Positions 35,119 to 46,379 of a DNA stretch of 64,000 nt are shown here, piece by piece. The translations under genes and the position numbers were made by a program. Location: assembly GCF_046614695.1 (NCBI RefSeq), contig NZ_JBKKHQ010000016.1, positions 180,866-244,865 of the forward strand. Direction: 5' to 3'. The stretch is from Pokkaliibacter sp046614695. Lineage in GTDB: Bacteria; Pseudomonadota; Gammaproteobacteria; Pseudomonadales; Balneatricaceae. Every line of letters starts with the position of its first letter. Within the stretch, counting starts at the first letter, position 1. Under the pieces are notes generated by a model. That model searched no databases. It was not told where the DNA came from and saw only the letters and a program-made list of their open reading frames with translations.

Positions 35119-35510
35119 TTTTCTTGCTTACTCTCTTTAAGTTTGTTTTTACTCACTTTTTCTCCAAAAACAGACCTTTTGGATGATCTTTCTTTCCTGC
35201 TCCTTCCCGATATTTCCTCCCCGCGGACTCACTTTTTTACGTCGTATATGTCGCAAAAAGCTCAGAAAAGGACGTTATAGCCCCCTTCTTATTTTTCGTC
35301 GGATAGCAGAATGCTGGAGTTGCCGCTGTTCTGATGGCGCAAGCCTCAGCCGGAATAAACGCTCGCAGAAGCGTCGCTTTCGGTCGGTAACACTGATGCA
35401 GTGCCCTACTGATTTCACCTTCCGGTGAACTCTGAATAACCAAGTCTTCGAACCATGAATACCGCCAACAGAGCGGGAATCAGCGTCGCAGTAGAATAAA
35501 GGGGTAGGAA
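35119..35510. promoter_or_regulatory. Leader and promoter region of the betaine-type importer
   Basis: About 390 bases with no supported gene. A small hairpin TTCACC-TTCC-GGTGAA (35414-35429) sits in the expected 5' leader, and GGGGTAGGA forms the ribosome site of the next gene. I cannot define a reliable -35/-10 pair. Confidence 0.45.
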
Positions 35511-36509
35511 ATGAAGCCACGTTACGCCATCAGTTGTCTTGCCATTGCTCTGGCAGGTCTGACTCAACAATCCCAGGCAGCAGAGTGCGGTAGCGTCTCT
35601 ATTGCCAACATGAACTGGCAGTCAGCCGAAGTGCTGGCCAACGTCGATAAGCTGATCCTTGAAAAAGGTTACGGCTGTGAAGTCGAGTTGCTTGTCGGTG
35701 ACACTGTGCCAACCATCACTTCCATGGAGGAGAAGGGCAAGCCTGATATCGCTCCTGAAGGCTGGGTTGATCTGATTCCTGAGGTTATGAACCGAGGCGT
35801 CAAGGAAGGCAAACTGATTGTCACCTCCAAAGCGATTTCTGATGGCGGTAAATCAGGCTGGTGGGTACCGAAGTATATTGTCGATGCCCATCCTGAAATC
35901 AAAACCATTCCTGATCTGCTCAAGCATCCTGAGCTCTTCCCTGCGCCGGAAAACCCCAGCAAGGGTGGCATCGTCAATGGACCTCAGGGCTGGGGTGGCA
36001 CGGTGGTGACTTCTCAGCTGTTCAAAGCCTACGGTGCGGCGGACAAGGGCTGGGTTCTGGTTGATCCGGGTTCAGCCGCTGGTCTTGATGGCTCCATGGC
36101 GAAAGCCTATGAGCGTAAAGAAGGCTGGGTGGGTTACTACTGGGCGCCTACCGCACTGCTGGGTAAATACGACATGGTCAAGCTGGACCACGGTGTGCCG
36201 GTCGATATGGCTGAGTGGAAGCGTTGTACTTCCAAGGCGGACTGTCCGGATCCCAAGCCAAACGCATGGCCTGTGGATAACGTTGAAACGGTGGTCACCA
36301 AAGAGTTTGCGGATCGCGCAGGCGTCACCATGGATTACCTGAAAGCGCGTAGCTGGTCCAGCGACACCGTCAACAAGCTGCTGGCATGGATGGGTGATAA
36401 CCAGGCAACTGGTGAAGAGGGTGCGGAGTACTTCCTGGAGCACAACGAAGACCTGTGGACCAAGTGGGTTCCTGCTGACGTTGCCACCAAGATCAAAGAT
36501 TCACTCTAA
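35511..36509 (+). CDS. Betaine/choline-type ABC substrate-binding protein
   Basis: A 332-residue periplasmic protein of the OpuAC/ProX family, which binds quaternary ammonium compatible solutes. The signal peptide is MKPRYAISCLAIALAGLTQQSQAA. Mature features include NMNWQSAEVLANVDKLILEKGYGCEVELL, KPDIAPEGWVDL, and the aromatic-rich GYYWAPTALLGKYDMVKL where a cage of Trp/Tyr residues binds the trimethylammonium head. Paired cysteines (CTSKADC) occur near 240. First of three genes in X-W-V order; two intercistronic hairpins follow, probably to set its excess over the membrane parts. Likely used in osmoprotection or as a nutrient uptake route. Confidence 0.92.
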   Translation: MKPRYAISCLAIALAGLTQQSQAAECGSVSIANMNWQSAEVLANVDKLILEKGYGCEVELLVGDTVPTITSMEEKGKPDIAPEGWVDLIPEVMNRGVKEGKLIVTSKAISDGGKSGWWVPKYIVDAHPEIKTIPDLLKHPELFPAPENPSKGGIVNGPQGWGGTVVTSQLFKAYGAADKGWVLVDPGSAAGLDGSMAKAYERKEGWVGYYWAPTALLGKYDMVKLDHGVPVDMAEWKRCTSKADCPDPKPNAWPVDNVETVVTKEFADRAGVTMDYLKARSWSSDTVNKLLAWMGDNQATGEEGAEYFLEHNEDLWTKWVPADVATKIKDSL

Positions 36510-36530
36510 GGGCCGTATGGCAATTGGCAT

Positions 36531-36597
36531 GAAGAAGTCACCGTGAGGCTTCTTCGTAGTGTGCCCTTCTCTGCGAAGGCTCATGATGAGCCTTCGC
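36531..36597 (+). promoter_or_regulatory. Two hairpins between binding-protein and permease genes
   Basis: GAAGAAG (36531-36537) pairs with CTTCTTC (36549-36555). GCGAAGGCTCA (36573-36583) pairs perfectly with TGAGCCTTCGC (36587-36597) over a 3-base loop. Neither has a T run, so they look like mRNA-stabilising or partial-attenuation elements. Such elements commonly raise the binding protein above the permease in ABC operons. Confidence 0.7.
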
Positions 36598-36625
36598 GTT
36601 CCCCAGGATTTCATTGGAGAACGCC

Positions 36626-37516
36626 ATGGCCAACTGGTTAGCGGATTTTCCGCACATGGACAAAGACCTGCTCAGGTCACTAAAAAAAGTTATTGATGAA
36701 GGCTTCCGCACTTTTACCCGTGCCTACGGGGACAATATCGAAGCGTTCTTTTCACCTCTGCATACCTTTCTCGTCGGCTCTGAGCGGTTTCTGACCAATA
36801 CGCCCTGGCCGATTATTCTGTTATTGATCGCTGGCATTGCCTGGCTGGCCAGTCGCAACTGGAAGATCGTGGCTGGTACGGTCGGTATTTTGCTGTTGAT
36901 TGGCTATTTCGATATGTGGGAAGACACCATGAAAACGGTGTCGATGATCTTTGTGTGTACGGTGCTCGCCATCGTCGTGGGTATACCCATCGGCATACTG
37001 ATGGCCCGATCAAGCAAGATGCAAAGCATTATTAACCCGATACTCGACATCATGCAGACCATGCCGAGCTTCGTGTATTTGATTCCTGTCGTTATGTTGC
37101 TGGGTATCGGCAAGGTGCCTGGACTGATTGCGGTGGTGGTGTACGCCTTGCCGCCGATGATACGTCTTACCAATCTTGGCATACGGCTGGTGGATAAAGA
37201 TGTACTGGAAGCGGCGGATGCCTTTGGTGCCTCCTCCTGGCAGCGTCTTTTTAAAGTTCAGATGCCGCTGGCGTTGCCTACCATCATGGCGGGGATTAAC
37301 CAGACCATCATGATGGCGCTGGCGATGGTGGTTATCGCTTCCATGATCGGTGTTCAGGGTCTGGGGCAGCCTGTTCTCAAGGCGATTGCCAACCAGTATT
37401 TCACCCTGGGTATGTTTAACGGTCTGGCGATTGTCGGTATTGCCGTGATCTTTGACCGTGTCAGTCAGGCTTATGGCCAGCGACTGCAGAAGCATCTGGA
37501 GGTGGTTCATGGCTGA
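36626..37516 (+). CDS. Betaine-type ABC transporter permease (ProW-like)
   Basis: A 296-residue inner-membrane permease. A soluble N-terminal tail precedes hydrophobic segments beginning near WPIILLLIAGIAWLAS, and the conserved cytoplasmic EAADAFGASSWQRLFKVQMPLALPTIMAGI loop (EAA motif) contacts the ATPase. The PxxV and VGIPIG elements are typical of the ProW/OpuAB family. ATG 36626 has a GGAG site 7 bases upstream. Overlaps the ATPase gene by 8 bases (ATGGCTGA), so translation is coupled. Confidence 0.92.
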   Translation: MANWLADFPHMDKDLLRSLKKVIDEGFRTFTRAYGDNIEAFFSPLHTFLVGSERFLTNTPWPIILLLIAGIAWLASRNWKIVAGTVGILLLIGYFDMWEDTMKTVSMIFVCTVLAIVVGIPIGILMARSSKMQSIINPILDIMQTMPSFVYLIPVVMLLGIGKVPGLIAVVVYALPPMIRLTNLGIRLVDKDVLEAADAFGASSWQRLFKVQMPLALPTIMAGINQTIMMALAMVVIASMIGVQGLGQPVLKAIANQYFTLGMFNGLAIVGIAVIFDRVSQAYGQRLQKHLEVVHG

Positions 37517-38600
37517 TCATGACAAGCAGGGTCTCGGTATTGAGATCCGCCATCTCTACAAGATTTTCGGCAAGACGCCTGAAAAGTATGTGGATCTGGT
37601 ACGCCAGGGCATGAGCAAGACCGAGCTGAATGAACAGCATGGCCATGTGCTCGGTCTGAAAGACATCAACATCAGCATGCCTGCAGGTGGTATTCAGGTG
37701 ATCATGGGCTTGTCGGGTTCCGGCAAGTCGACGCTGATCCGCCATATCAACCGTCTGATTGATCCGACGGCGGGCGAAGTGCTCGTGGGCAGTGATGATG
37801 TGGTCAAGATGAACAAGGATGCGCTTCGTGAGTACCGCCGTCATCAAACGGCGATGGTATTCCAGAAGTTTGCTTTGCTGCCTCACCGCACGGTGCTGGA
37901 TAACACCGTCTTTGGTCTGGAAATCCAGGGTAAGCCGCGTTCGGTGCAGGAAGAGTCTGCGCGTTACTGGATTGAGCGTGTGGGCCTTAAAGGCTTCGAG
38001 GACAGCTATCCCAATCAGTTATCCGGTGGGATGCAGCAGCGTGTTGGTCTGGCTCGTGCGCTGGCGAATGATGCGCCCATTCTGCTGATGGACGAGGCAT
38101 TCTCCGCTCTTGATCCGCTGATTCGTGTGGACATGCAAACGGTGCTTTTGGATCTGCAAAAGGAGATTCGCAAGACCATCGTGTTTATCACTCATGATCT
38201 GGACGAGGCGCTTCGCCTTGGCGATCGCATCGCGATTCTGCGTGATGGCGAAGTTATTCAGCAGGGTACGCGACAGGATATCGTGCTGCGGCCGGCCGAT
38301 GACTACATCGCCACCTTCGTTAAGGAAGTGAACCGTGCTCGCGTCGTCACGGTGGAATCCATCATGGAGCCTATTGTGGCCGGGATGGATGCTGACTTAC
38401 CGACGGTGGAAGAAGGCACCTTGCTGGAAGAGGCCGCGCGTAAAATCAGTCTGGCGCAGTCCCATGCATTGCGTGTTGTCAGCCATAAGGGTGAAACCCT
38501 GGGTGCGATCTACCTAGCAACGCTGATGTCTGCCATGGTTGGCGCAGAAGATGAAGCTTCCGCACCTCTGACGGCGGATGCCCTGAGGCAATCTGCTTAA
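37509..38600 (+). CDS. Betaine-type ABC transporter ATP-binding protein (ProV-like)
   Basis: A 363-residue ATPase with Walker A GLSGSGKS (67-74), signature LSGGMQQRVGLARAL, Walker B LLMDEAFSALDPL and the switch His in FITHDLDEA. The N-terminal extension (EKYVDLVRQGMSKTELNEQHGHVLGLKDIN) and the C-terminal tail (about 280-363, CBS-like ITVESIMEPIV...LRVVSHKGETLGAIYL) are typical of ProV/OpuAA, whose tail senses ionic strength. Only one CBS-like unit is clear. Last gene of the operon; its stop codon sits inside a short tandem repeat. Confidence 0.92.
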   Translation: MADHDKQGLGIEIRHLYKIFGKTPEKYVDLVRQGMSKTELNEQHGHVLGLKDINISMPAGGIQVIMGLSGSGKSTLIRHINRLIDPTAGEVLVGSDDVVKMNKDALREYRRHQTAMVFQKFALLPHRTVLDNTVFGLEIQGKPRSVQEESARYWIERVGLKGFEDSYPNQLSGGMQQRVGLARALANDAPILLMDEAFSALDPLIRVDMQTVLLDLQKEIRKTIVFITHDLDEALRLGDRIAILRDGEVIQQGTRQDIVLRPADDYIATFVKEVNRARVVTVESIMEPIVAGMDADLPTVEEGTLLEEAARKISLAQSHALRVVSHKGETLGAIYLATLMSAMVGAEDEASAPLTADALRQSA

Positions 38601-38619
38601 GGCAATCTGCTCAAGGCAA
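38586..38619. repeat. Tandem 14-base repeat across the proV-like stop codon
   Basis: AGGCAATCTGCTTA (38586-38599), AGGCAATCTGCTCA (38600-38613) and a partial AGGCAA (38614-38619). The first unit carries the TAA stop and the second lies just after it. It looks like a slippage duplication with one substitution, extending no reading frame. Confidence 0.75.
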
Positions 38620-39252
38620 ACGCTGTTTCACCCTCTGGCAGTCCTGATATCGGCAGGCTGCCTGAGGGTGAATTTCCCTATTTCGTCCTTTTTTATCCCA
38701 TCATCGCAAACGCCTGAGTTTGCAGGGTTTTCAGTCAAATTAAGGAAGAAAACCTCGTTTTTGGCAGAAAAGTACAGAAGCCAGGCCGACAAATAGCCAA
38801 CGACGTTCCCACATTTGCTGCTACAATGTGCGCCTTCTGAATACCGGGCCAGTCATCTGAACCCGTTCGGAGACGGAGCGCTTCACCTGACAGGCTCTCC
38901 CACAGATCGAGGCTCTCGCAGCAGTGACGACGAGAGATAAAAACACTAGTAATCCTCTTCTGATCTGTGTTCGTGGTTTCACGAAAAGGCATCGTTCACA
39001 TCACCAGCCTTCATCGTCGGGTAGGATGGCCAGACAGGCGCCTGAGCACGTTGCTCCTGCCGTTCCTGCACATCATCCCTCGGGCAACCCCCGATAACGC
39101 TCGACTTCAAGCGCTAGCGACAAGCGTTGAGATCCGGTTTTCAAAGTGCCTTGCGGCATACGTCAGTGGTATTAAGCGACGCGTATGGGCAGGCAGGACA
39201 CTCTGAAAACCCGATTCTTTCTTTCTCGCTTTTAACCTCTTTGGAGTGAACG
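38601..39252 (+). promoter_or_regulatory. Long structured leader of the cation/proton antiporter gene
   Basis: A gene-free stretch of about 650 bases. A stem CTGCC/GGCAG pair and CACCCTC/GAGGGTG pair form a hairpin at 38629-38670, a plausible end of the upstream operon. A -10-like TACAAT lies near 38822. Downstream, CACAGATC (38901-38908) pairs with GATCTGTG (38962-38969), enclosing CTCTCG (38913-38918) / CGAGAG (38931-38936); next to it is TTCGTG-GTTT-CACGAA (38970-38985). More stems are possible in 39020-39120. The transcript leader of the antiporter would thus be over 400 bases and folded. A role as a cation- or pH-responsive element is a guess. Confidence 0.5.
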
Positions 39253-40587
39253 ATGAACCTCTGGTATTTCCTCTGCTTCCTGTCAGCAGTGGCAATCTTT
39301 ATTGCCTTTGCGAACCAGTATCTGCTCAAGCTGCAAACCACTATTGCTATCACTACCGGCTCGGTCGTGATGTCACTGGTGCTGATGGCGGCGATCAAAT
39401 TTTCCGGTAACGGTCTGGCTGAATCCATCGGCAGCGCCATGGAAGGGGTGAACTTCAACCTTCTGCTGCTGAAAGGCATGCTGGGCTTCCTGCTGTTTGC
39501 CGGCGCCCTTGAAATTGACCTGCACCTGTTGCGTCGTCAGCGTTGGGAAATCGCCATTATGGCGTTGGGCAGTACGCTGATTTCGACCTTTATCATCGGT
39601 TACGCCAGCTACTGGCTGCTGCAGCTGTTGGGTTGGGACCTGAGCCTGATCTACTGCATGTTGTTTGGTGCGCTGATCAGCCCAACCGACCCGATTGCGG
39701 TACTGGCGATCATCAAGAAAATGAATGCGCCGGATAACATTTCTGTGCAGGTTGAGGGTGAATCCCTGTTTAACGACGGTGTGGGCCTGGTGGTATTCAC
39801 CACGATTTTTGCGGTTGCCTTCTCCGGTGAGGAAGCCACTGCCGGTGGCATTATCGAGCTCTTTATGGTCGATGCCGTCGGCGGCATCATCTTCGGCGCA
39901 GTGCTGGCGGCCATTGCTCACTGGCTGATCTGTCGCAGTAATGACTCCAGTATCGAGCTGCTGATTACCCTGTGTATTCCTACGGCGGGTTATGCGCTGG
40001 CCAACATGCTGGATATTTCCGGCCCACTGGCGATGGTGGTGGCAGGTATCGTGATCGGTAATGTGACCCGTTCCGTCGGTTTCTCCGAGCATTCAAAACA
40101 TACCTTGTCGCACTTCTGGCACACCGTGGATGCTTTCCTGAACGCTCTTCTGTTCCTGCTGATTGGCCTGTTGCTGGTGGTGATGCCGGTGACCTGGGGT
40201 GAGTTTGGATTAGGCTTGCTGATGATTCCTCTGGTGCTGCTGGCGCGGTTTATCAGTATTGCGCTGCCGTACATGGGTTTCCGCCGCTTCCGCAAATACG
40301 ATGCTCACTCGGTCAAGATTCTGACCTGGGGTGGTCTGCGTGGAGGTCTGGCGCTGGCAATGGCAGCATCCATTCCGGAAGGCAAACTGATGGTGAATGG
40401 CGTCGATTACCACACCATGATTCTGATGATCACTTATGTGGTCGTGATCTTCTCCATCGTGGTGCAGGGTTCCACCATTGCGCCGATGATCGAGCGCAGT
40501 ATTGAGGCCGGTCGTGAAAAGATCGACCCGGACTTCCAGCGCGCAGAAGATGCCGTTAGCAAACTCTCTCACTCGGTGGGTAAGTAA
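39253..40587 (+). CDS. CPA1-type sodium/proton antiporter
   Basis: A 444-residue integral membrane protein of the NhaP/CPA1 family, exchanging Na+ (or K+/Li+) for H+ at the inner membrane. About twelve hydrophobic segments are visible. Family signatures: ALISPTDPIAVLAI, VEGESLFNDGVGLVVFTT (the ND pair carries the ion) and WGGLRGGLALAMA. A GGAG site precedes ATG 39253. It lies behind the long leader described above and shares a bidirectional terminator with acnA. Likely works with the neighbouring compatible-solute importer in salt tolerance. Confidence 0.95.
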   Translation: MNLWYFLCFLSAVAIFIAFANQYLLKLQTTIAITTGSVVMSLVLMAAIKFSGNGLAESIGSAMEGVNFNLLLLKGMLGFLLFAGALEIDLHLLRRQRWEIAIMALGSTLISTFIIGYASYWLLQLLGWDLSLIYCMLFGALISPTDPIAVLAIIKKMNAPDNISVQVEGESLFNDGVGLVVFTTIFAVAFSGEEATAGGIIELFMVDAVGGIIFGAVLAAIAHWLICRSNDSSIELLITLCIPTAGYALANMLDISGPLAMVVAGIVIGNVTRSVGFSEHSKHTLSHFWHTVDAFLNALLFLLIGLLLVVMPVTWGEFGLGLLMIPLVLLARFISIALPYMGFRRFRKYDAHSVKILTWGGLRGGLALAMAASIPEGKLMVNGVDYHTMILMITYVVVIFSIVVQGSTIAPMIERSIEAGREKIDPDFQRAEDAVSKLSHSVGK

Positions 40588-40613
40588 GCCTTATCACTTG
40601 AGTTAAGCATTAA

Positions 40614-40643
40614 AAAAAACGGCGCCTTTGGGCGCCGTTTTTG
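40614..40643. terminator. Bidirectional terminator between antiporter and acnA
   Basis: ACGGCGCC (40619-40626), loop TTTG, GGCGCCGT (40631-40638), with an A run before and a T run after. It serves the antiporter (+) and acnA (-). Confidence 0.93.
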
Positions 40644-40693
40644 TTTCCTGCTGCTTTTGTTCTGGCAGCTGTTGGATGTCGGAAGGGGGCTTA

Positions 40694-43432
<2,739 letters not shown>

Positions 43433-43858
43433 TTTTCCTCCCGGTTCCTTGGTATCTGATTCTGAGATCCTAGTTGCGGACTAGTCTTCGCTGAGAATCA
43501 GGGCTCTGGTCTTATCTGGCCAGATGTGCAGTTTGGTTTTACTCCAGTGCCTTTGGATATGTCGCCGCAACGCGGAAATTTCAAACTCGTCTTTAGTCGA
43601 GTTGGCAACCTTATGTTTCTGCGCTGCTCATTCGCTCCTTGTTAGTCTCGAACTTTCGCAGATGCTCAATGCCGCCTTTAAAGCAGGTGCGACTGACCTT
43701 ATCAGTCCTGATAGCACGCGTTTGCTGGCCATAGAGACAGTTACCTTAAGTTCAGCACGGGTATGTGGCTGGTAATAGCGCGATGTAGTAAGTCCATTTT
43801 TCCCTGCCTGAGCGGTGCTTTTGCACTGCACAGTCAGGATGAGTTCAAGGAGTGAGTT
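43433..43858. promoter_or_regulatory. Divergent acnA/fumC promoter region with leader hairpin
   Basis: About 425 bases between two TCA-cycle genes. CTGATTCTGAG (43456-43466) and CTGAGAATCAG (43491-43501) form an 11-base inverted repeat with one mismatch, with an inner CTAG/CTAG pair. On the acnA transcript it lies 24 bases upstream of the start codon. A second inverted repeat GACTGA-CCTTA-TCAGTC lies at 43691-43707. Open frames in the region have no support. AAGGAG at about 43848 is the fumC ribosome site. Confidence 0.5.
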
Positions 43859-45238
43859 ATGGCCACCCGCATAGAAAAAGACAGCATGGGTGAACTTCAA
43901 GTACCGGCAGAAGCGCTTTATGGCGCGCAGACCCAGCGGGCGATCAACAATTTCCCTGTGAGCGGCTTATCCATGCCGCGGGAATTTATCAGTGCACTGT
44001 TGAAGGTGAAACGCGCTGCAGCCAGGGCTAACTTGTCGCTCGGACTGCTGGATGAGAAAAAAGCCAACGCCATTATTGGGGCTTGTGAAACCCTGCTGAA
44101 TGAGAATTTTATGCAGCATTTCCCGGTCGATATCTTCCAGACCGGTTCCGGCACCAGCACCAATATGAATGCCAATGAGGTGATTGCGCGCCTCGCCACA
44201 CAGCAAAGTGGTGTTGAAATTGCTGCCAATGATCACGTGAATTACGGCCAGAGCAGTAATGATGTGATTCCCACCACACTGCATGTGAGTGCCGCCTTAC
44301 TGGTAGAAGAGAAGCTGCTACCTGCTCTGGGCTATTTGCAACAGAGCATTGATCGTAAGGCTGAAGCGGTTGACAGCTTTGTTAAAACGGGGCGAACCCA
44401 TCTGATGGACGCCATGCCGGTACGCATGAGCCAGTCACTGTCTGCCTGGAGTACCCAACTGGCGCAGGTGCAGCGTCAGCTGGAAGCGCTGCAGCCGGAT
44501 ATTCAGTCCCTCGCCCAGGGCGGAACCGCAGTTGGCACCGGGATAAACGCCCATCCCGACTTTGCTGATGCCTTTGCCAAACAGCTGAGCGAAGACACTG
44601 GTGTGACCTTTAAGCCTCACGCCAATTTCTTTACTGCCCTGAGCAGTCAGGATACGGCAGTGGCGCTGTCGGGTGCCCTTAAAACCTGCGCCGTGACGAT
44701 AATGAAAATTGCCAATGACCTGCGCTGGATGAATTCCGGCCCTCTGGCGGGTTTGGGTGAGATTGAACTTGAGGCCCTGCAGCCCGGTTCCTCCATCATG
44801 CCCGGTAAGGTCAATCCGGTGATTCCGGAAGCCGCAGCCATGGTGGCGGCACAGGTTATCGGCAATGATGCTGCCATCACGATTGGCGGCCAGGCCGGTA
44901 ACTTTGAGCTTAACGTGATGCTGCCAGTGATTGCCCATAATCTGCTGGAGAGCTTGTCGTTACTCAGCAATATCGCGCCATTGATGGCGGATAAGGCCAT
45001 TAGCTCGTTCACGGTACGGGAAGAGGATCTCAAAGCGGCACTGGCGCGTAACCCGATTCTGGTGACCGCGCTTAACCCGATTATTGGTTACATGAAAGCG
45101 GCGGAAGTGGCGAAGAAAGCCTACAAGGAAGGTCGGCCTATTATTGATGTCGCGCAAGAGGAGACCGACCTGAGTCGCGATGAGCTGCAGAAACTGCTGG
45201 ATCCTGCCAAGCTCACCGCGGGGGGCATTTCTTCCTGA
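43859..45238 (+). CDS. fumC: Class II fumarate hydratase FumC
   Basis: A 459-residue fumarase of the iron-independent class II, hydrating fumarate to malate. The family signature GSSIMPGKVNP is present, together with QTGSGTSTNMNANEV, the active-site segment NYGQSSNDVIPT and the TGRTHLMDAMPV segment. Length is standard. Class II fumarases are often induced under iron limitation or oxidative stress. The gene ends tail-to-tail with the lipoprotein gene at 45254, 15 bases away, over a small hairpin (GGCCTC-TTATTT-GAGGCC at 45248-45265). Confidence 0.97.
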   Translation: MATRIEKDSMGELQVPAEALYGAQTQRAINNFPVSGLSMPREFISALLKVKRAAARANLSLGLLDEKKANAIIGACETLLNENFMQHFPVDIFQTGSGTSTNMNANEVIARLATQQSGVEIAANDHVNYGQSSNDVIPTTLHVSAALLVEEKLLPALGYLQQSIDRKAEAVDSFVKTGRTHLMDAMPVRMSQSLSAWSTQLAQVQRQLEALQPDIQSLAQGGTAVGTGINAHPDFADAFAKQLSEDTGVTFKPHANFFTALSSQDTAVALSGALKTCAVTIMKIANDLRWMNSGPLAGLGEIELEALQPGSSIMPGKVNPVIPEAAAMVAAQVIGNDAAITIGGQAGNFELNVMLPVIAHNLLESLSLLSNIAPLMADKAISSFTVREEDLKAALARNPILVTALNPIIGYMKAAEVAKKAYKEGRPIIDVAQEETDLSRDELQKLLDPAKLTAGGISS

Positions 45239-45253
45239 GTTGGGGGTGGCCTC

Positions 45254-46291
45254 TTATTTGAGGCCGACTAGCTTCATCAGCCCATCAAGATCCGTCATCA
45301 CCGCATAAAAGGTGGACTGATCCTTGGGCTGATCGGCTCCCGAGACTGTCTGGCTAATCATGATGCCCTGACTGTTGATACTGGTGGATATTCCTGCATT
45401 GAGCTCCATGATGATGGCTTTTTCAGAGTCGGACAGTGCCGAACTGGTGAGCAAGGCCTCTGAAAGCCTGGCATTGACCCGAATCGCTTTCTGCGACTGA
45501 TCATCGGCGATATAAGCCAAATATGGCGTGCTCATGACCAGGGTCGCTATTTTCAATTGTTTTGTGGTTTTAGCATTAGCCCCTTCCAGGGACTTGACCA
45601 GTTCGGGAGTCAGACGCAGCTGGTAAATATCCAGCCCGCCAATCAGGGTGTAACCCGAGGCCTGATGCTGGCTGGAGGCCTTGGCATTGTTGTCATCATC
45701 CAGTGTGGCACCAAGGCTGCTTTCAGAGCTGTCGGCCCAGTTGTAGAGAATCAGGTTCGACTCCAGTGCTTTCTTTTCAATGGTTTTCTGTTGGGTCTGA
45801 TAGTCGGTATAGAGCTTGTTAACGTTCGTATCATCGGGTGTGCAGTCGCTGTTCGTTTTGCAAATCGCCTGAGCCAGCAGCGCAGTTTGTAGTGACTGCT
45901 TCGTGGTATTCAGTGCTTCCAGATCACTTTTGAAGCCAGTAACTGCGGTTCTGAAATCATCAGCTGTTTTCCCGTAAGGATAGGCAATGTGCTTATAGGT
46001 GCCGGCGGCGGGAGTGTCTCCTGTCAGGCACAACATTGCCATTGGGGTGCGGTAACGGCTGTCCTGACAACGGTCGCCGATATTCACTGGCAGTTGTCCA
46101 TTCAGTGATACCCATCGGCTTTGCAAGGGATAATCCAGTCGAACTGCCTTATGCCACCAGCCATAGGTGCTGGACTGGGTGGTTAGTCGATCAACGACAT
46201 TGAGCTGACTGTTTGATGCGCAGCTGCTCAGGCTGAGCACCATGACGGCCCAGCCACAAAAAGACCAAAAAGCTTGCGGACACTTTTTCAT
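45254..46291 (-). CDS. Hypothetical lipoprotein
   Basis: A 345-residue protein with a lipoprotein signal peptide: MKKCPQAFWSFCGWAVMVLSLSSC, lipobox LSSC, Cys near 24. The mature chain has a coiled helical middle (KSDLEALNTTKQSLQTALLAQ, then KLYTDYQTQQKTIEKKALESN) and a Ser/Thr-rich region (about 200-215). No family recognised. A GGAGGG site precedes ATG 46289-46291. It stands alone between fumC and the ATPase gene, reading toward fumC. Confidence 0.82.
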   Translation of the reverse strand: MKKCPQAFWSFCGWAVMVLSLSSCASNSQLNVVDRLTTQSSTYGWWHKAVRLDYPLQSRWVSLNGQLPVNIGDRCQDSRYRTPMAMLCLTGDTPAAGTYKHIAYPYGKTADDFRTAVTGFKSDLEALNTTKQSLQTALLAQAICKTNSDCTPDDTNVNKLYTDYQTQQKTIEKKALESNLILYNWADSSESSLGATLDDDNNAKASSQHQASGYTLIGGLDIYQLRLTPELVKSLEGANAKTTKQLKIATLVMSTPYLAYIADDQSQKAIRVNARLSEALLTSSALSDSEKAIIMELNAGISTSINSQGIMISQTVSGADQPKDQSTFYAVMTDLDGLMKLVGLK

Positions 46292-46379
46292 CGTGTCTAC
46301 CCTCCATGTTCCATTATGTTTCCGTTACTGCTCCTTTTTGAAGATAGAACCAGGCTGCCAAATGTGCCAAAAACTTTGA

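Noticed and set aside
43524..43775. Rightward 83-codon open frame between acnA and fumC
   Set aside because: Lies in the divergent promoter region; no ribosome site and no protein features.
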